NCBI RefSeq assembly: GCF_024713975.1
Contig: NC_091111.1
Span: forward strand, 17,388,501-17,452,500
DNA length: 64,000 bases
Reading direction: 5' to 3'
Origin: Paralichthys olivaceus
Lineage: Eukaryota; Chordata; Actinopteri; Pleuronectiformes; Paralichthyidae
Below, one piece after another: positions 26,124 to 36,177 of this stretch. Numbering within the stretch: the first letter of the stretch is position 1; each line of letters begins with the position of its first letter. The notes beneath the pieces were generated by a model. That model worked only from the letters and a program-made list of their open reading frames with translations. It did not search any database and had not been told where the DNA came from. A program made the position numbers and the translations under genes.

Positions 26124-26360
26124 GAGAGGAGGAGAAGACAGCTGCCTCACCACACACTTACTGTACCAGATTGAATTACTGCATACTGCCCAGCTATAGA
26201 GGTCAAATACTGTGTAGTACAGTTAATCATAGTGTACCTGCTGGGACTGCAAAAAGAAATTAATACTGTATTGAACAGCAAAAAAACATTTATAATAATA
26301 TTTATTACATTTTCTTTTAAAGGTTTTACTCATATTACAATTTCAAGACATTACAGGGAA

Positions 26361-26366
26361 TTTATT
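26361..26366 (-). terminator. Candidate tlr5s polyadenylation signal
   Basis: AATAAA on the minus strand about 107 bp after the tlr5s stop; a second lies at 26301-26306. Confidence 0.5.
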
Positions 26367-26472
26367 CTTAGATTTCACATCCCTGACACTATGGATCTTG
26401 TAGTGGGTAATATACGACTACACTTCTTATACAACAACGTTAATACTCTGATGGACACTGTTCGCAGTACTT

Positions 26473-28350
26473 TTACTCCTGTGTGACTTGAGCAATGTAA
26501 TTCAACAGAGGAACCTTATTAAAACGAGAGGGAAACTCACACCTGAGCTCCTGAACCGGACTCAGGAAGGTCACGTTGGTCTTGTTCAGCCACGTCACAA
26601 AACTCTTCAGGTCGACGTCGCAGTGGAATCGGTTCATTTTCAGGTCGAGGAGGCGGAGGGAGCGGAAAGCGTCGGGGTCAGGGGAGGCTATGAAGTTGTT
26701 GGAAAGGTCGAGCACTTCCAGAGTTCTGGGTAACACGTCCGGGCGGAGATACGTCAAGGAGTTGGACGAGAGGTCCATCTGGACTACTGAGGTGAGACCC
26801 TTGAAGATTCCTTGGGGAAGAGATCGCAGAGCATTCAAGCTCAAGTTGATGTCGATCACTCGTCCGAGTTTGTCAAAGAGATTCAGACATTCGCCCTGAG
26901 CCCAGACCGACTGCAGGGAGCTCCTGTGAAGGTCCAGCACCTGGAGATCATTGGGACCAACTTGTGCACTGAGCGTACACCCTCTGAATGAGTTTCCTCC
27001 ATAGGAGAGCTGCTGCAGGCGTTTCAGCCGAGTCAAAAAGGTGTAAACATTTGCTAAGTTTATGAATCTATTGTCCTTAATGTCCAAATGCACAACATTA
27101 TGGGCAAACTCAGTGATACTCCTCACTGATGAGTGTATCAACCGGTTGTCACTCAACAGGAGATGATCTAAACGTGGCAGCGCTGCAGGGAAACCTAACT
27201 CCCGCAGAGCGTTCCCTGTCAGACTCAACACTTCCAGCTTGGGAAGTCCACGGAACGCACCGTAACCCAGAGCACCGATGTGATTGTAAGACAAGTCCAA
27301 CACTCGCAGGTTCGACAGAGAAGCAAACGTGTGAGAGTAGATTTCCCCGAGCAGATTGTGCGACAGGTTGAGTGAAGCTAAATGACCCTGAAGACCTTCG
27401 AAGGCATTTCTGTTGATCTGATTCACTCTGTTTTGGGAAACGTCAATATTCACCACGTCTCTCAGTGGACTGAAGACGCCCTGCTGCAGAGCAAATATCC
27501 AGCTTTTAGACAGATCCAAAGTGAGGACCGAACTGTTCCTCAGGCCGGCGAACGTGCTGCGATCCGGATCGGGGAGATTCTTGAATGAAAAGCTTCTACC
27601 CATGTGTCCTGACAGTTTGAGGTGGGAGATCTTCGTCCCCTCTATGGCTCTGAGAAACTGTCTCGACCTGTTCACGTTGAACCCGTTGTGGGACAAGTCG
27701 AGTGTCTGGAAGGACATTCCCCTGAAAGGGTTCCCACATTCCTGCCAGTCAAATCTGTCAGTAAACATCGCTCTGAGGTGAACAGAGTCCAAGTTCAGGG
27801 CCTTGAAGTGCTTCCCCTGGAAACCCACCAGATCTGATTCACATATTCGATCGATTCTGTTCAGTTTGAGATTCACATCTTTCAAATTACTCATGTTGGC
27901 AAAGAACGCAGAAGGCTTGAGTCTCTTTATGTGGTTTCCAAAGAGGTCCAGAGTCTCCAGAGAGGACAGCGGCTGCAGAAAGTTTTCCTTCAGTATGGAC
28001 TCATTGAGCGAGCAGTAACCCAGGTCGAGCTTCTGCAAACTGGACAGTCCCACGAAGGCCTCGGGCTCCAGTCGAAGGCCGACGTTGGAGTCGATCATCA
28101 GCTTCCTCAGGCGACTCTGTCTGCCGAAGGCGTTGTTTCTGATCACAAGCGGCACAAACTGTCGTCCCAGGTCCAGCTGCTGCAGCCGCTCGAGGCCCGA
28201 CAGGGAGGTGGAGTTAATCTCCCCGATGTGGTTCATCTCCAGGAACAGGTGGGTGATGTGAGGAGGGAGAGCAGGAACTGATTTGAGGTTCTTCAAGGCG
28301 CAGTTTGCTACAGAGCCAATGATGAGGCATGATGGGAAACACGCTGGCAT
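26473..28350 (-). CDS. tlr5s: tlr5s coding exon 2 (LRR ectodomain)
   Basis: 625 codons plus stop: LRRNT, all LRRs and the truncated cap. Acceptor CCACTTGCAG|ATGCCAGCG. The exon opens with an in-frame ATG, so a naive start here would lose the signal peptide. Confidence 0.93.
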   Translation of the reverse strand: MPACFPSCLIIGSVANCALKNLKSVPALPPHITHLFLEMNHIGEINSTSLSGLERLQQLDLGRQFVPLVIRNNAFGRQSRLRKLMIDSNVGLRLEPEAFVGLSSLQKLDLGYCSLNESILKENFLQPLSSLETLDLFGNHIKRLKPSAFFANMSNLKDVNLKLNRIDRICESDLVGFQGKHFKALNLDSVHLRAMFTDRFDWQECGNPFRGMSFQTLDLSHNGFNVNRSRQFLRAIEGTKISHLKLSGHMGRSFSFKNLPDPDRSTFAGLRNSSVLTLDLSKSWIFALQQGVFSPLRDVVNIDVSQNRVNQINRNAFEGLQGHLASLNLSHNLLGEIYSHTFASLSNLRVLDLSYNHIGALGYGAFRGLPKLEVLSLTGNALRELGFPAALPRLDHLLLSDNRLIHSSVRSITEFAHNVVHLDIKDNRFINLANVYTFLTRLKRLQQLSYGGNSFRGCTLSAQVGPNDLQVLDLHRSSLQSVWAQGECLNLFDKLGRVIDINLSLNALRSLPQGIFKGLTSVVQMDLSSNSLTYLRPDVLPRTLEVLDLSNNFIASPDPDAFRSLRLLDLKMNRFHCDVDLKSFVTWLNKTNVTFLSPVQELRCEFPSRFNKVPLLNYIAQVTQE

Positions 28351-28860
28351 CTGCAAGTGGAAATTTAAGGAGATGCTTAGATTTGATGACAATTTATTTA
28401 ATTAATTTTTTTAGTTTGATGTATTCTAGTTTAAAGTCCTTTCAATAATAACATTTTCTGTAATGATGATGCACATTTTTCAAACAAAACTATTGTAAAG
28501 TAATTTAATATATATATTATAATATTGTTCTTTGAAACATGCACACAAAATGTCAGAAAACAAATCAAATTGCAAAGAATTTTTACGAATTATGTTTTTT
28601 TAAATAAACGAAATGTCTCAGACACAAAAACTGTTTTCATTAGTTAGTCTAATCTAATCTAATCTAAATATTTTAAATTATCTGTTGCACTTTGTTTCTC
28701 TCTAAAAGGGTTTTATTTCCTCTATTTCACTTCAAATGTATTATGTGTAAAATATTAGTTAAAACACAGCACTTGGTAAAATTTCATTGAATCATTCTGT
28801 AGGTTAACTTACCTGCAGGAACACACAGATGGTAACCAGCTGGAGAAACAGCCTCCACAT
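26473..28860 (-). CDS. tlr5s: Soluble Toll-like receptor 5 (TLR5S), complete, 2 coding exons, 641 aa
   Basis: Secreted leucine-rich-repeat receptor; fish TLR5S is known to bind flagellin and amplify membrane TLR5 signalling. Exon 1 (28860-28813) encodes a 16-aa hydrophobic signal peptide core MWRLFLQLVTICVFLQ; exon 2 (28350-26473) encodes the rest; junction phase 0. The order is an LRRNT cysteine pair (CFPSC...C), about 20 LRRs, then a C-terminal cap. TLR5 hallmarks: NPFRGMSFQTLDLSHNGF (about residues 223-240), DPDRSTFAGL (277-286, the region of the flagellin-contacting LRR9 loop), and WLNKTNVTF in the cap. At least eight N-glycosylation sequons are visible. Translation stops (TAA 26475-26473) directly after the cap, with no transmembrane helix or TIR, the soluble form. 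The cap has only two of the usual four cysteines. Flanked by kif3c and dtnb, not the mammalian TLR5 locus. Confidence 0.92.
28813..28860 (-). CDS. tlr5s: tlr5s coding exon 1 (signal peptide)
   Basis: 48 nt encoding MWRLFLQLVTICVFLQ, a typical secretion signal. Donor CTGCAG|GTAAGT on the minus strand. A 462-bp intron separates it from exon 2. Chosen because a TLR ectodomain needs a signal peptide and the phases agree. Confidence 0.85.
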
Positions 28861-28964
28861 CCTCAGACAGCTTCCACGTCAAACCTTCTTCTCTGAGCTG
28901 AACGTATGATCTCGTCTCTGCTGCGTTACAACCAGATCACCTCTGCACAGATTTCTGTCAGACG

Positions 28965-28973
28965 CGTTTTTAT
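28965..28973 (-). promoter_or_regulatory. TATA-like element of tlr5s
   Basis: The minus strand reads AGATAAAAACGCG about 105-110 bp upstream of the ATG, a plausible weak TATA box. Confidence 0.35.
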
Positions 28974-29042
28974 CTGCTGTGTTTGCGTCACTTGTGTTGA
29001 GCAGCACATCATTGACCCCACAGCACAAACATGACGCTGAGC

Positions 29043-29052
29043 GGGACTTCCC
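29043..29052. promoter_or_regulatory. Kappa-B (NF-kB) consensus site in tlr5s promoter
   Basis: GGGACTTCCC fits GGGRNWYYCC at every position. It lies about 183 bp upstream of the tlr5s ATG and about 70 bp upstream of the TATA-like element. Confidence 0.55.
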
Positions 29053-29439
29053 TCTTTTTTTATCCTGCAGATTCCAGATTTACATGACATGGGGAAGTAC
29101 ATTCACACTGTGTTCTTTTATTGCTATATATGTTTTGTTGTTGTGAACTGGGTTAACACTGGTTTGCACAACTGGCTCTTTTTAAAAATCCAGGTTTAAT
29201 GTTGATTTATGTTTTATAGACTTTTCTTAATTGGTGCAATGGTATGACATTGAAATACTATTGGTAATCAATAGTTACCATTTACTATAAGCTTTAAAAT
29301 ATCAATATTTTCAAATCAAATGTATTTAAATACATTTTGAGGTACTTTACTTAAGAATTTTGGATTTAGGCCTACGCCACTTTAATGTTGTACTCAACAA
29401 TCAAGAGGGAAATATTCTAAGTATCTACTAGTGCAGGAG

Positions 29440-29570
29440 TATGAGAGGACTTGTGGGTAATACTCAGTCACTTAAGTAATGACTGTAGGACTTGTACTAT
29501 GATTCAGCTACAGTATTTTTCAGTTCATTGAATACTGCAGTTCTTCATCTACCACTTCGTTCTGTATTCC
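29440..29570 (-). repeat. Diverged teleost interspersed repeat (TACTTAAGTA family)
   Basis: Reverse complement reads AAGTGGTAGATGAAGAACTG then CAGTATTCAATG...TACAAGTCCTACAGTCATTACTTAAGTGACTG in order. This follows the layout of an abundant teleost repeat (GTGGAAGAAGTACTCAGATC...ACTTAAGTAAAAGTA) known to me from other fish sequences. Confidence 0.45.
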
Positions 29571-30299
29571 ACTGAGATAATTAATGATTCATTGGCATAA
29601 AAGTCACTTTTAAACTTCAATCGACTTATCAAATAGCTCTAAAAGTTTCATTTAACATTCATTTCAAATCAGCCTGAAACAGTGCAAACAGGGGAGTGTG
29701 CAGTGTTTTATCACACGGTGCTGCTGAATTTCACAACCTCTGTAGAATGTTTGTGAAACACGAGGAAGAGAGGAAGAGAAACAGAGGTCGAGGGTGAGTC
29801 ACACTGTGGAAGTAATGTTATAATACTGACAACTGTGAGTTATACTATTGTGACCGACGCAAATTGTAATCAGAAGTAAGGTAATGGGAGTTTGTTTACT
29901 TAAGTTGCACAGAGTTTTGCTTGAATATTTCTACTTCTTTTACAGAGGAAAGTAGAAAACTTCAAACAACAGCGAAGACTCAAAACACCACGACAATGAT
30001 GAACTATCAAGAGACGAAATACAAATATGCAAGAAGAAAAAAAGGCTTATAAGAGACTCAATAAAATGAACCTTCTGATGTGACTTTGTCTCTTTCTGTT
30101 GGGGTGTCCAGCGCCTGAATGCTGGGGGGGCCCTTTTCCACGTCTGCGCCCGGGGCCTGGTTTTCTCCTGATCCGCCCATGGTCATGATGAAGTTGAAAT
30201 AAATAAATAAAGATAAATAAAGATAAATAATAAAGTTAATTTCAAGCAGCCAAGTTGGACAAACTTCTATCAGAACTGAAACCAGTGAGCAGCGTACAC

Positions 30300-30319
30300 A
30301 TGGGGGGGAGGAGGAGGAG

Positions 30320-30351
<32 letters not shown>

Positions 30352-30635
30352 GGAGGAGGAGGAGGAGGAGGGCGGACCAAGGAGGCAGAGCGACTCGTTT
30401 CAAAAATACTTCCCGTCATCACAGCAGCAGAGCCCGGGCTCAGAGCACCGAGGAGAGGCGGCGGGGCACCGAGGGGAGAGAAGCATGGTTCCCACGCGGA
30501 TATAGCTATAACAGGACCGGGACAGGGTGGGGGCGGGGGGGGGGAGGACATTCGCGAGACACGGAGAGGGAAGACAAAGTCAGTGACACACGCTCCGGTG
30601 TTGATGTGTTTGAATACCTGCGGAGAACCGTCCCG
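30300..30635 (+). promoter_or_regulatory. dtnb: Probable dtnb CpG-rich promoter and non-coding exon 1
   Basis: GC-rich, CpG-containing segment with a (GGA)n tract (30307-30371), ending at a good donor CGTCCCG|GTGAGT (exon end 30635). The first dtnb coding exon begins with an acceptor (38502), so an upstream non-coding exon must exist; this is the best candidate. Assignment to dtnb is inferred from position and strand. Confidence 0.5.
30307..30371. repeat. (GGA)n trinucleotide repeat
   Basis: About 20 GGA/GAA units at the presumed dtnb 5' end. Confidence 0.9.
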
Positions 30636-33473
30636 GTGAGTAGAGCCCCGGAGGTCTGCCCGTTTACTCTGCAGCTCACGAGCTAAACGGAAAAGTTAGT
30701 TTGACGTTGGGTTGTTTGTTTTTTTTTTGTGTTGAACGTGAAAGAAGTTTGAAGAGGGTTCGAGTCCTCAGTGGTTCGAGGGGGAACAAGGTGAACAGGG
30801 AGTTAAAACTTTTCTGCAACATGGCCGCTCAGATGTCACACAGCTTCCCAGAAGGAGGCAGAGCTAAGAGAAGAAGAAGAAGAAGAAGGAGAAGGAGGTT
30901 GTGAGTTTTTAAATGAAAAGGAAACTCAACGTTTCAGAAGAATCTCTGAGTCTTAGAATTAAATAAAATCTCCTCTGAGCTGTTGTCCCTCCCAGTGTTC
31001 AGTCATAGATCAAAAACTAATCTCCTCCTCCACGCTCCATTCAAAAATATGGCGATTGTACTTTGCCACACGTATTCCCCAGACACACAAGTGATACTCA
31101 GCGTCATTGTGCACTTTTTTCAAATCGCCACAGTCCACTGTTAAATTCGGCTCATTGCATGTTAAGGATTTCATTAGGTTTTAATTGCATGTACATGTAT
31201 GCATCAAGGTGAATGGAAACTTAAAGTGTCCAGAAAAGACAGATTTAATGTTTTAATTGAAAAATGTCAAATGTGTTGTCGTCCCTCTCAGAGTTTAGCC
31301 GTAAATTGTGCCCACCATTCAACTCAAAATGATATTCTTCTGTGGGAGGAACCACACTCCATTCATAAATATGGCGATTTTACGTTACCAAGTGTTGGTA
31401 AACATAAATATAAACTTTTTTTTTTTTTACAATCACTTCAGTCTCAGGTACATGTACATACAATTACAATGCAACAAGCTGAATGGAAGCAGTGGGGGGG
31501 GGGGGATTGCTGGGACAAGTCTTAGGGGTAATTAATAATTCCATCCTGACATCCTGGTTGAATAAATCTTATTTCACTTCACGGAATCATCAGCGGTCTC
31601 ATTAATAAATCGTCATCTGACCCGTGGGGTCAACTGAAATAATTTCTCACACCACAACCTGCCAGAAGGTGTTAGCGGAGACGGCCCAGGCGTTTGTGTG
31701 GCTGCAGCAGTCCCACGGCTCCACCTCCGAAACCCTATACCCCCTGAAATGTGTTAAAGCATGTACAGTCAGTGCAGATACTGAAACGGGGTGAACTCTG
31801 TCTTCTGTCCATTTGTACATAAAACTCATAAAAGTTTGTTTCCATACGCATTAGGAGCTAGTATCCATTCACGTGACCAATGGCGAGTCATTCTCAGCTG
31901 TCGATCATAAAACCGCACAGAGTCGTTCTTCTTAATTGTGTACTCAGGCAGTTTTTGAACTTTTCCAAACTGTCGCTCCCTGTGGAGGAAGCTACAAAGA
32001 GAGGGATGACACAAAGAGTGCGAGATTACTGGAACTGATGAGCTGTCCTCTTGAGACCGCAACTTTTTCCCCTTGTCGCTGCATCTCGTGCACTCAAAGC
32101 GATTCGCCGGGTGATTCGTTTACATCTTGAACGAGACTAAACGAGAGAGGAAACGAGAAATGATTCGCCCCACTTTTCCTGGCATTCCCCCTCCTGCTTG
32201 TGATAACCAGGTATAAAGCGCTAGGCCTCGTGTTTCACCTGTACACGTTACCTGCAGCAGTTTCTAATCACCACCCACCTACTCTCTGCCCTTTTCATCT
32301 CAGCGTCTCCATATGGAAATGTTTTAGAGGACGCTGAGTTACAGTAGTGCTGAATTGTGTTGCTGTCTCCACTACGGGTGAGGAGATAATAGCTGTGAGG
32401 GCGAAACCTATAATTAGAAGCAGCCATTCCTATCCAGCCACTAGTTTATATAATTTCTTGAGAATTAAATTATAGTGTAATTTAAGTATTCTTTTATTTT
32501 GCATGTGAGAGCAGTTGGATGGCCCTGCAACACTTCTGGCGACCTCAGAGCTCTCCGTTCGTTCACTGAGGTTAATTCTCAGATGGCTCGGAGCGTTGCA
32601 GTAAAACGCAGCGTAACGACAGGCTGCTTATCTTTCAGCACAGATTCCCCAGTTATGTCATCGCTTTGTTTGAGTAAGACCTTGTTTTGGACGCCTGCAA
32701 AGGTTTACCAAGGACGCTGATAACTCTGTGGGCCTTGCAGTCTGTCTGTTCGTTAATAGAGCTCGAAAAATTTGGGGATTTTTGCAAGTAGCACATTCAG
32801 ATATTTCACTTCCTGTCGCTTTCCCCATCTTAGCATCTGACTCTCTCATTCCTTCTGGAATCTTAGTACATCCAGATTCTTCTTCATGTCTGAACATCTT
32901 TATCTTCTTTCCCTGCTGTTTTTCTTCTCTATCTATTTTCTTTCCCTCATTCTTTCTTTGCAACCAGCATAACCACCACAGATGGCACCCTCACCACCGA
33001 AACGCCAGATTACCAGTCGAAGATAAAATCATAAACCTGACGTACTCACAGTCACAGATTTAAGTGTACGTGTTAATATAAATGGAGATGAATCTGATAA
33101 TGAGTACATGATAAGATTGTGACACGTCTCTGCAGCTTTAGGTACTGAGAAGGAAAACTGTTGTTGTAAAACAAAGCAAGACACTGTTTGTGGAGGCATG
33201 CAGCTTCTGGTATCAGTGAGACTATGAAACATGATCCAGGAAGGATGGTTTGAGAAGCAGGTCCATGAGTGTGACGGATTATCACGAGCAAAATCACTTG
33301 AAAATGTAAAAATAAGACGACACAGGATGATTATACAACCCTGTAAAGTTAAAGTTAGTTTCACAACAGTTGCAAAATTTGTACTGTTCCGAGAATCAAC
33401 CAGGAGCACGGGCTTGCATTTATTTTATTGGCTAATGCAGAGTCTGGCTAGGCGACATCGTGTTGTGTCGTAG

Positions 33474-33645
33474 CGAAAGTTAGTCGGGTTCTTGAATTAT
33501 CTTGATCACCCCCTGGTGGCTGGCTGCAGTACAGGGCATTAAACCTGCCTCCTCCATGTTAACGCAGGTTGGAGGAAGTTGTTATCGCACTGATACCTGA
33601 TTAAACGTCATGATCGACAGCTGAGACAGACTCACCATTGGTTGG
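33474..33645 (+). repeat. Interspersed repeat copy with CTCF-like core
   Basis: Shares CCCCTGGTGGCTGGCTGCAG (33510-33529) with 17581-17600 and continues with ATTAAACCTGCCTCCTCCATG and GATCGACAGCTGAGACAGAC, a layout I know from other teleost genomes. The family is not named. Confidence 0.55.
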
Positions 33646-35050
33646 ACTTCCTGATCAGTCCTCCACACTTCTCTGTGGCATGCTAGCTGTCCAGTTTAAA
33701 AAAAAAAGTGTAACCAGATATGAGTTGCTTCTGTTTTTACCTGCATGGTGACACCCCTGGAGGCATGCAGGGTCAGCCGGGGTGTCTCTGTGGCAGCACA
33801 GGGTTCAAGGGTCGGGAGGCAGAGATATCGGGGGTTTTGCTTTCAGTTCAACCTTCGTGTAGGGGTCAGAATTACAGGTGCTCTGTGGTAAAGAGGCATT
33901 TTTTAATGTCAGTGAGGTTTTTAACGAGGCTCAACCAACGAACATGTAGCTGTTACAGAGCTTTAGTTTGATAGTTTAATCAACTGTCTTGAAATTCGAC
34001 CTCTTAAATACGAAAATATTGAACGACTTTGCTTTTCCACCAAATTTATTCTTCATCTTGTGTTTCAAGTTTTCAATATATTTTTTGAGTCCAGCTGCTT
34101 AAATGTGACACCTTTATTCTTTGTCCGACTCTGACTGATGTTAAATGTTATAAAAAAATAGTCATGGACCATTATCTCCTTTTTTTCTGAGGAACAATTC
34201 ATCAGTTAGTTGAAGTACCTGACATTTTTATACATTTTGAAATCCAATTCTTGGGTTTTACTGGGAATGCATCAGTAAAACTACACATGCTGCTACTGTT
34301 TCAAAGAGATTTTTGTCCAGGGCAGCAGCAGCATTGGAATTAAGTTAAAGACCAATAATCAATCACATAATGTCACCGGTCTTCATTGGATTCGATCTGA
34401 TTTAACAACATTCCCTCTAAAACTTTCCAGCTCTTTGTTAAACACCACAACAACATCTCATTTCATTTGGTCTCCACTATGTCTGAAATGTTTGAGGCCA
34501 AACCACCGGTGATGCTCTCAGCTCAACAATGTGCATCAACTTCCAAATTTCTCAATTTCCTGAATCCCTCAAAACTAAGTTAGACATTTTCTGCAGAGCT
34601 TTGTGGGATTGTTTGGTGTGTTACAGTAATCGAGGTCGTTTTGAGGATAAATGGAGCTCACAACTTTTCCAGCAACGACAGTGTCTAAAGTTGTCGACTG
34701 TAAATATATATATAACACACACGCTCACACACACTGGTCGCGTCCTGTCAGGGCAGATTTTGAGAACACAGAGCAGCTGGAAGTGGTGATGTGGTCATGT
34801 GGCATGCATGGTGCGTGTGGGGTGTGCAGGGGGTGGTAAACACCCTCTTACCCCTCTTTGGTACCAGCTTGCCTGCCTGAGGCACGTCCCTTTGTCAGTT
34901 TCTTCTTCTTCTTCTTCTTCTTCTGCCGCCTCACTCGTGATTTAGTTCGTGGATTCACCCACAACCACCCAGAACGAACGCTGAGGTAATTTTCTTCTAC
35001 AAATTCACACCTACAGTGATTCAGACCGAGAGCAAGTGATTTCTATGAAC

Positions 35051-35051
<1 letters not shown>

Positions 35052-35089
<38 letters not shown>
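35052..35089. repeat. GT microsatellite
   Basis: Pure GT repeat followed by a GAGAGG tract in dtnb intron 1. Confidence 0.9.
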
Positions 35090-35095
<6 letters not shown>

Positions 35096-36118
35096 GGAGA
35101 GGGAGAGAGCGTGAGTGATGTTTGTGGGACGGAGGATTGTGTGTTCCTCAGGTGTTGGGGCTGCACGAGTTACACCAGGGTTCCGAGGAGTTTCTTTAGA
35201 GTGTGTGTGAGGGCTTTGTGTGTGTGTCTGTGTGTGTGGTTTGCGTGTGTGTGTGGTTTTTGCACAGGTGCACGAGTTGGGTGGCCTGCACTGATGCAAC
35301 CCCCCCCCCCCCAAAAAAAAACCCCTCGACTAAGAAGAGAGAAAAAGTAAATGTTTGTGAGACTGACAATAATATTTGTCTTCTAGTCATTCGTGATTAC
35401 TTGTGTTTGTGTGTGTGTGACACGACTGTGGTGTGGGAATATAAAAGTTTCTCGAGCTTTAACGATCTGTTGATTATGGAGTTGAAACTCTGCATCTCCT
35501 CCGTCAACAGGTATGACACTGATGTTTTGAGAGTTGCGATTAAGATCACGTGTGGCCTTTGAGGTTGGTAACAGGATGTAGAACAGGGACATAATATTTT
35601 TATTCTCACATGTCAACATGTGTGGTTATTACATAACAACACAATTTAAATTCTGCAATTCGCTTCCCTCGACTATTTGTGCCAGTGCTTTGTGTTTGTG
35701 AAGTTTGTTGCTGCTGCATCTTTTAAATGTACATCTGTGTTATATCCTGTCATGTAAAGTGCAATACTTGTATATAAAGTGTAGTATATATACGCTGCTT
35801 TATACTTTAATAAATTATTTTAAAGATGAATTACAATCAACATCAGCAACTGCATATTACAAAACTGACCAGATATTAATTCTAATATATTTTTAGACAA
35901 ATCTGCACCTCTCTATCTAGTGTGGAGATGTAGTAGTGGAGTGTGTGTCCCACTGGTTGTGTTAAGTGTGTGTCTTTATCAGTGTGTCCTCTGCTGTCCC
36001 TAAAGAGCCTTTGACGTTATTGTCTAAAGACTTTTCTCTTCTCCCTGTGTGTCTCTCTGCTAGACGTCCTGTATTGAAGCTCCTCTGTCCTGTGTGACCC
36101 CCTGACACAGAGAGGTGA

Positions 36119-36176
<58 letters not shown>
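36119..36176. repeat. CA microsatellite
   Basis: Pure CA repeat in dtnb intron 1. Confidence 0.92.

Positions 36177-36177
<1 letters not shown>

Larger units (their letters stand above)
25831..26472. other. Intergenic/3' region between convergent kif3c and tlr5s
   Basis: Tail-to-tail gap. Contains a CTCF-like motif (26110-26123) and the tlr5s poly(A) signal. No TIR or transmembrane coding was found here on the minus strand. Confidence 0.65.
28861..30250. other. Intergenic region between divergent tlr5s and dtnb
   Basis: About 1.4 kb. It holds the tlr5s proximal promoter, a diverged copy of a teleost repeat (about 29440-29570) and a short GC-rich segment at 30111-30180 that resembles the edge of a DNA transposon. 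No gene recognised. Confidence 0.6.

Noticed and set aside
25831-26472. Possible TLR5 transmembrane and TIR coding downstream of tlr5s
   Set aside because: No hydrophobic helix or TIR motif in any minus-strand frame; poly(A) signals follow the stop closely.
26473-28392. Start of tlr5s at the upstream in-frame ATG (28392)
   Set aside because: That frame runs back into the intron (MSSNLSISLNFHLQ); the acceptor at 28351-28355 and the separate signal-peptide exon explain the gene better.
28645-28670. TCTAA tandem units resembling telomere-type repeat
   Set aside because: Only about four units of a 5-bp motif; vertebrate telomere repeat is TTAGGG.
30111-30180. GC-rich segment resembling the end of a hAT-type transposon
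   Set aside because: Too short, and no partner inverted repeat was found to support a mobile-element call.
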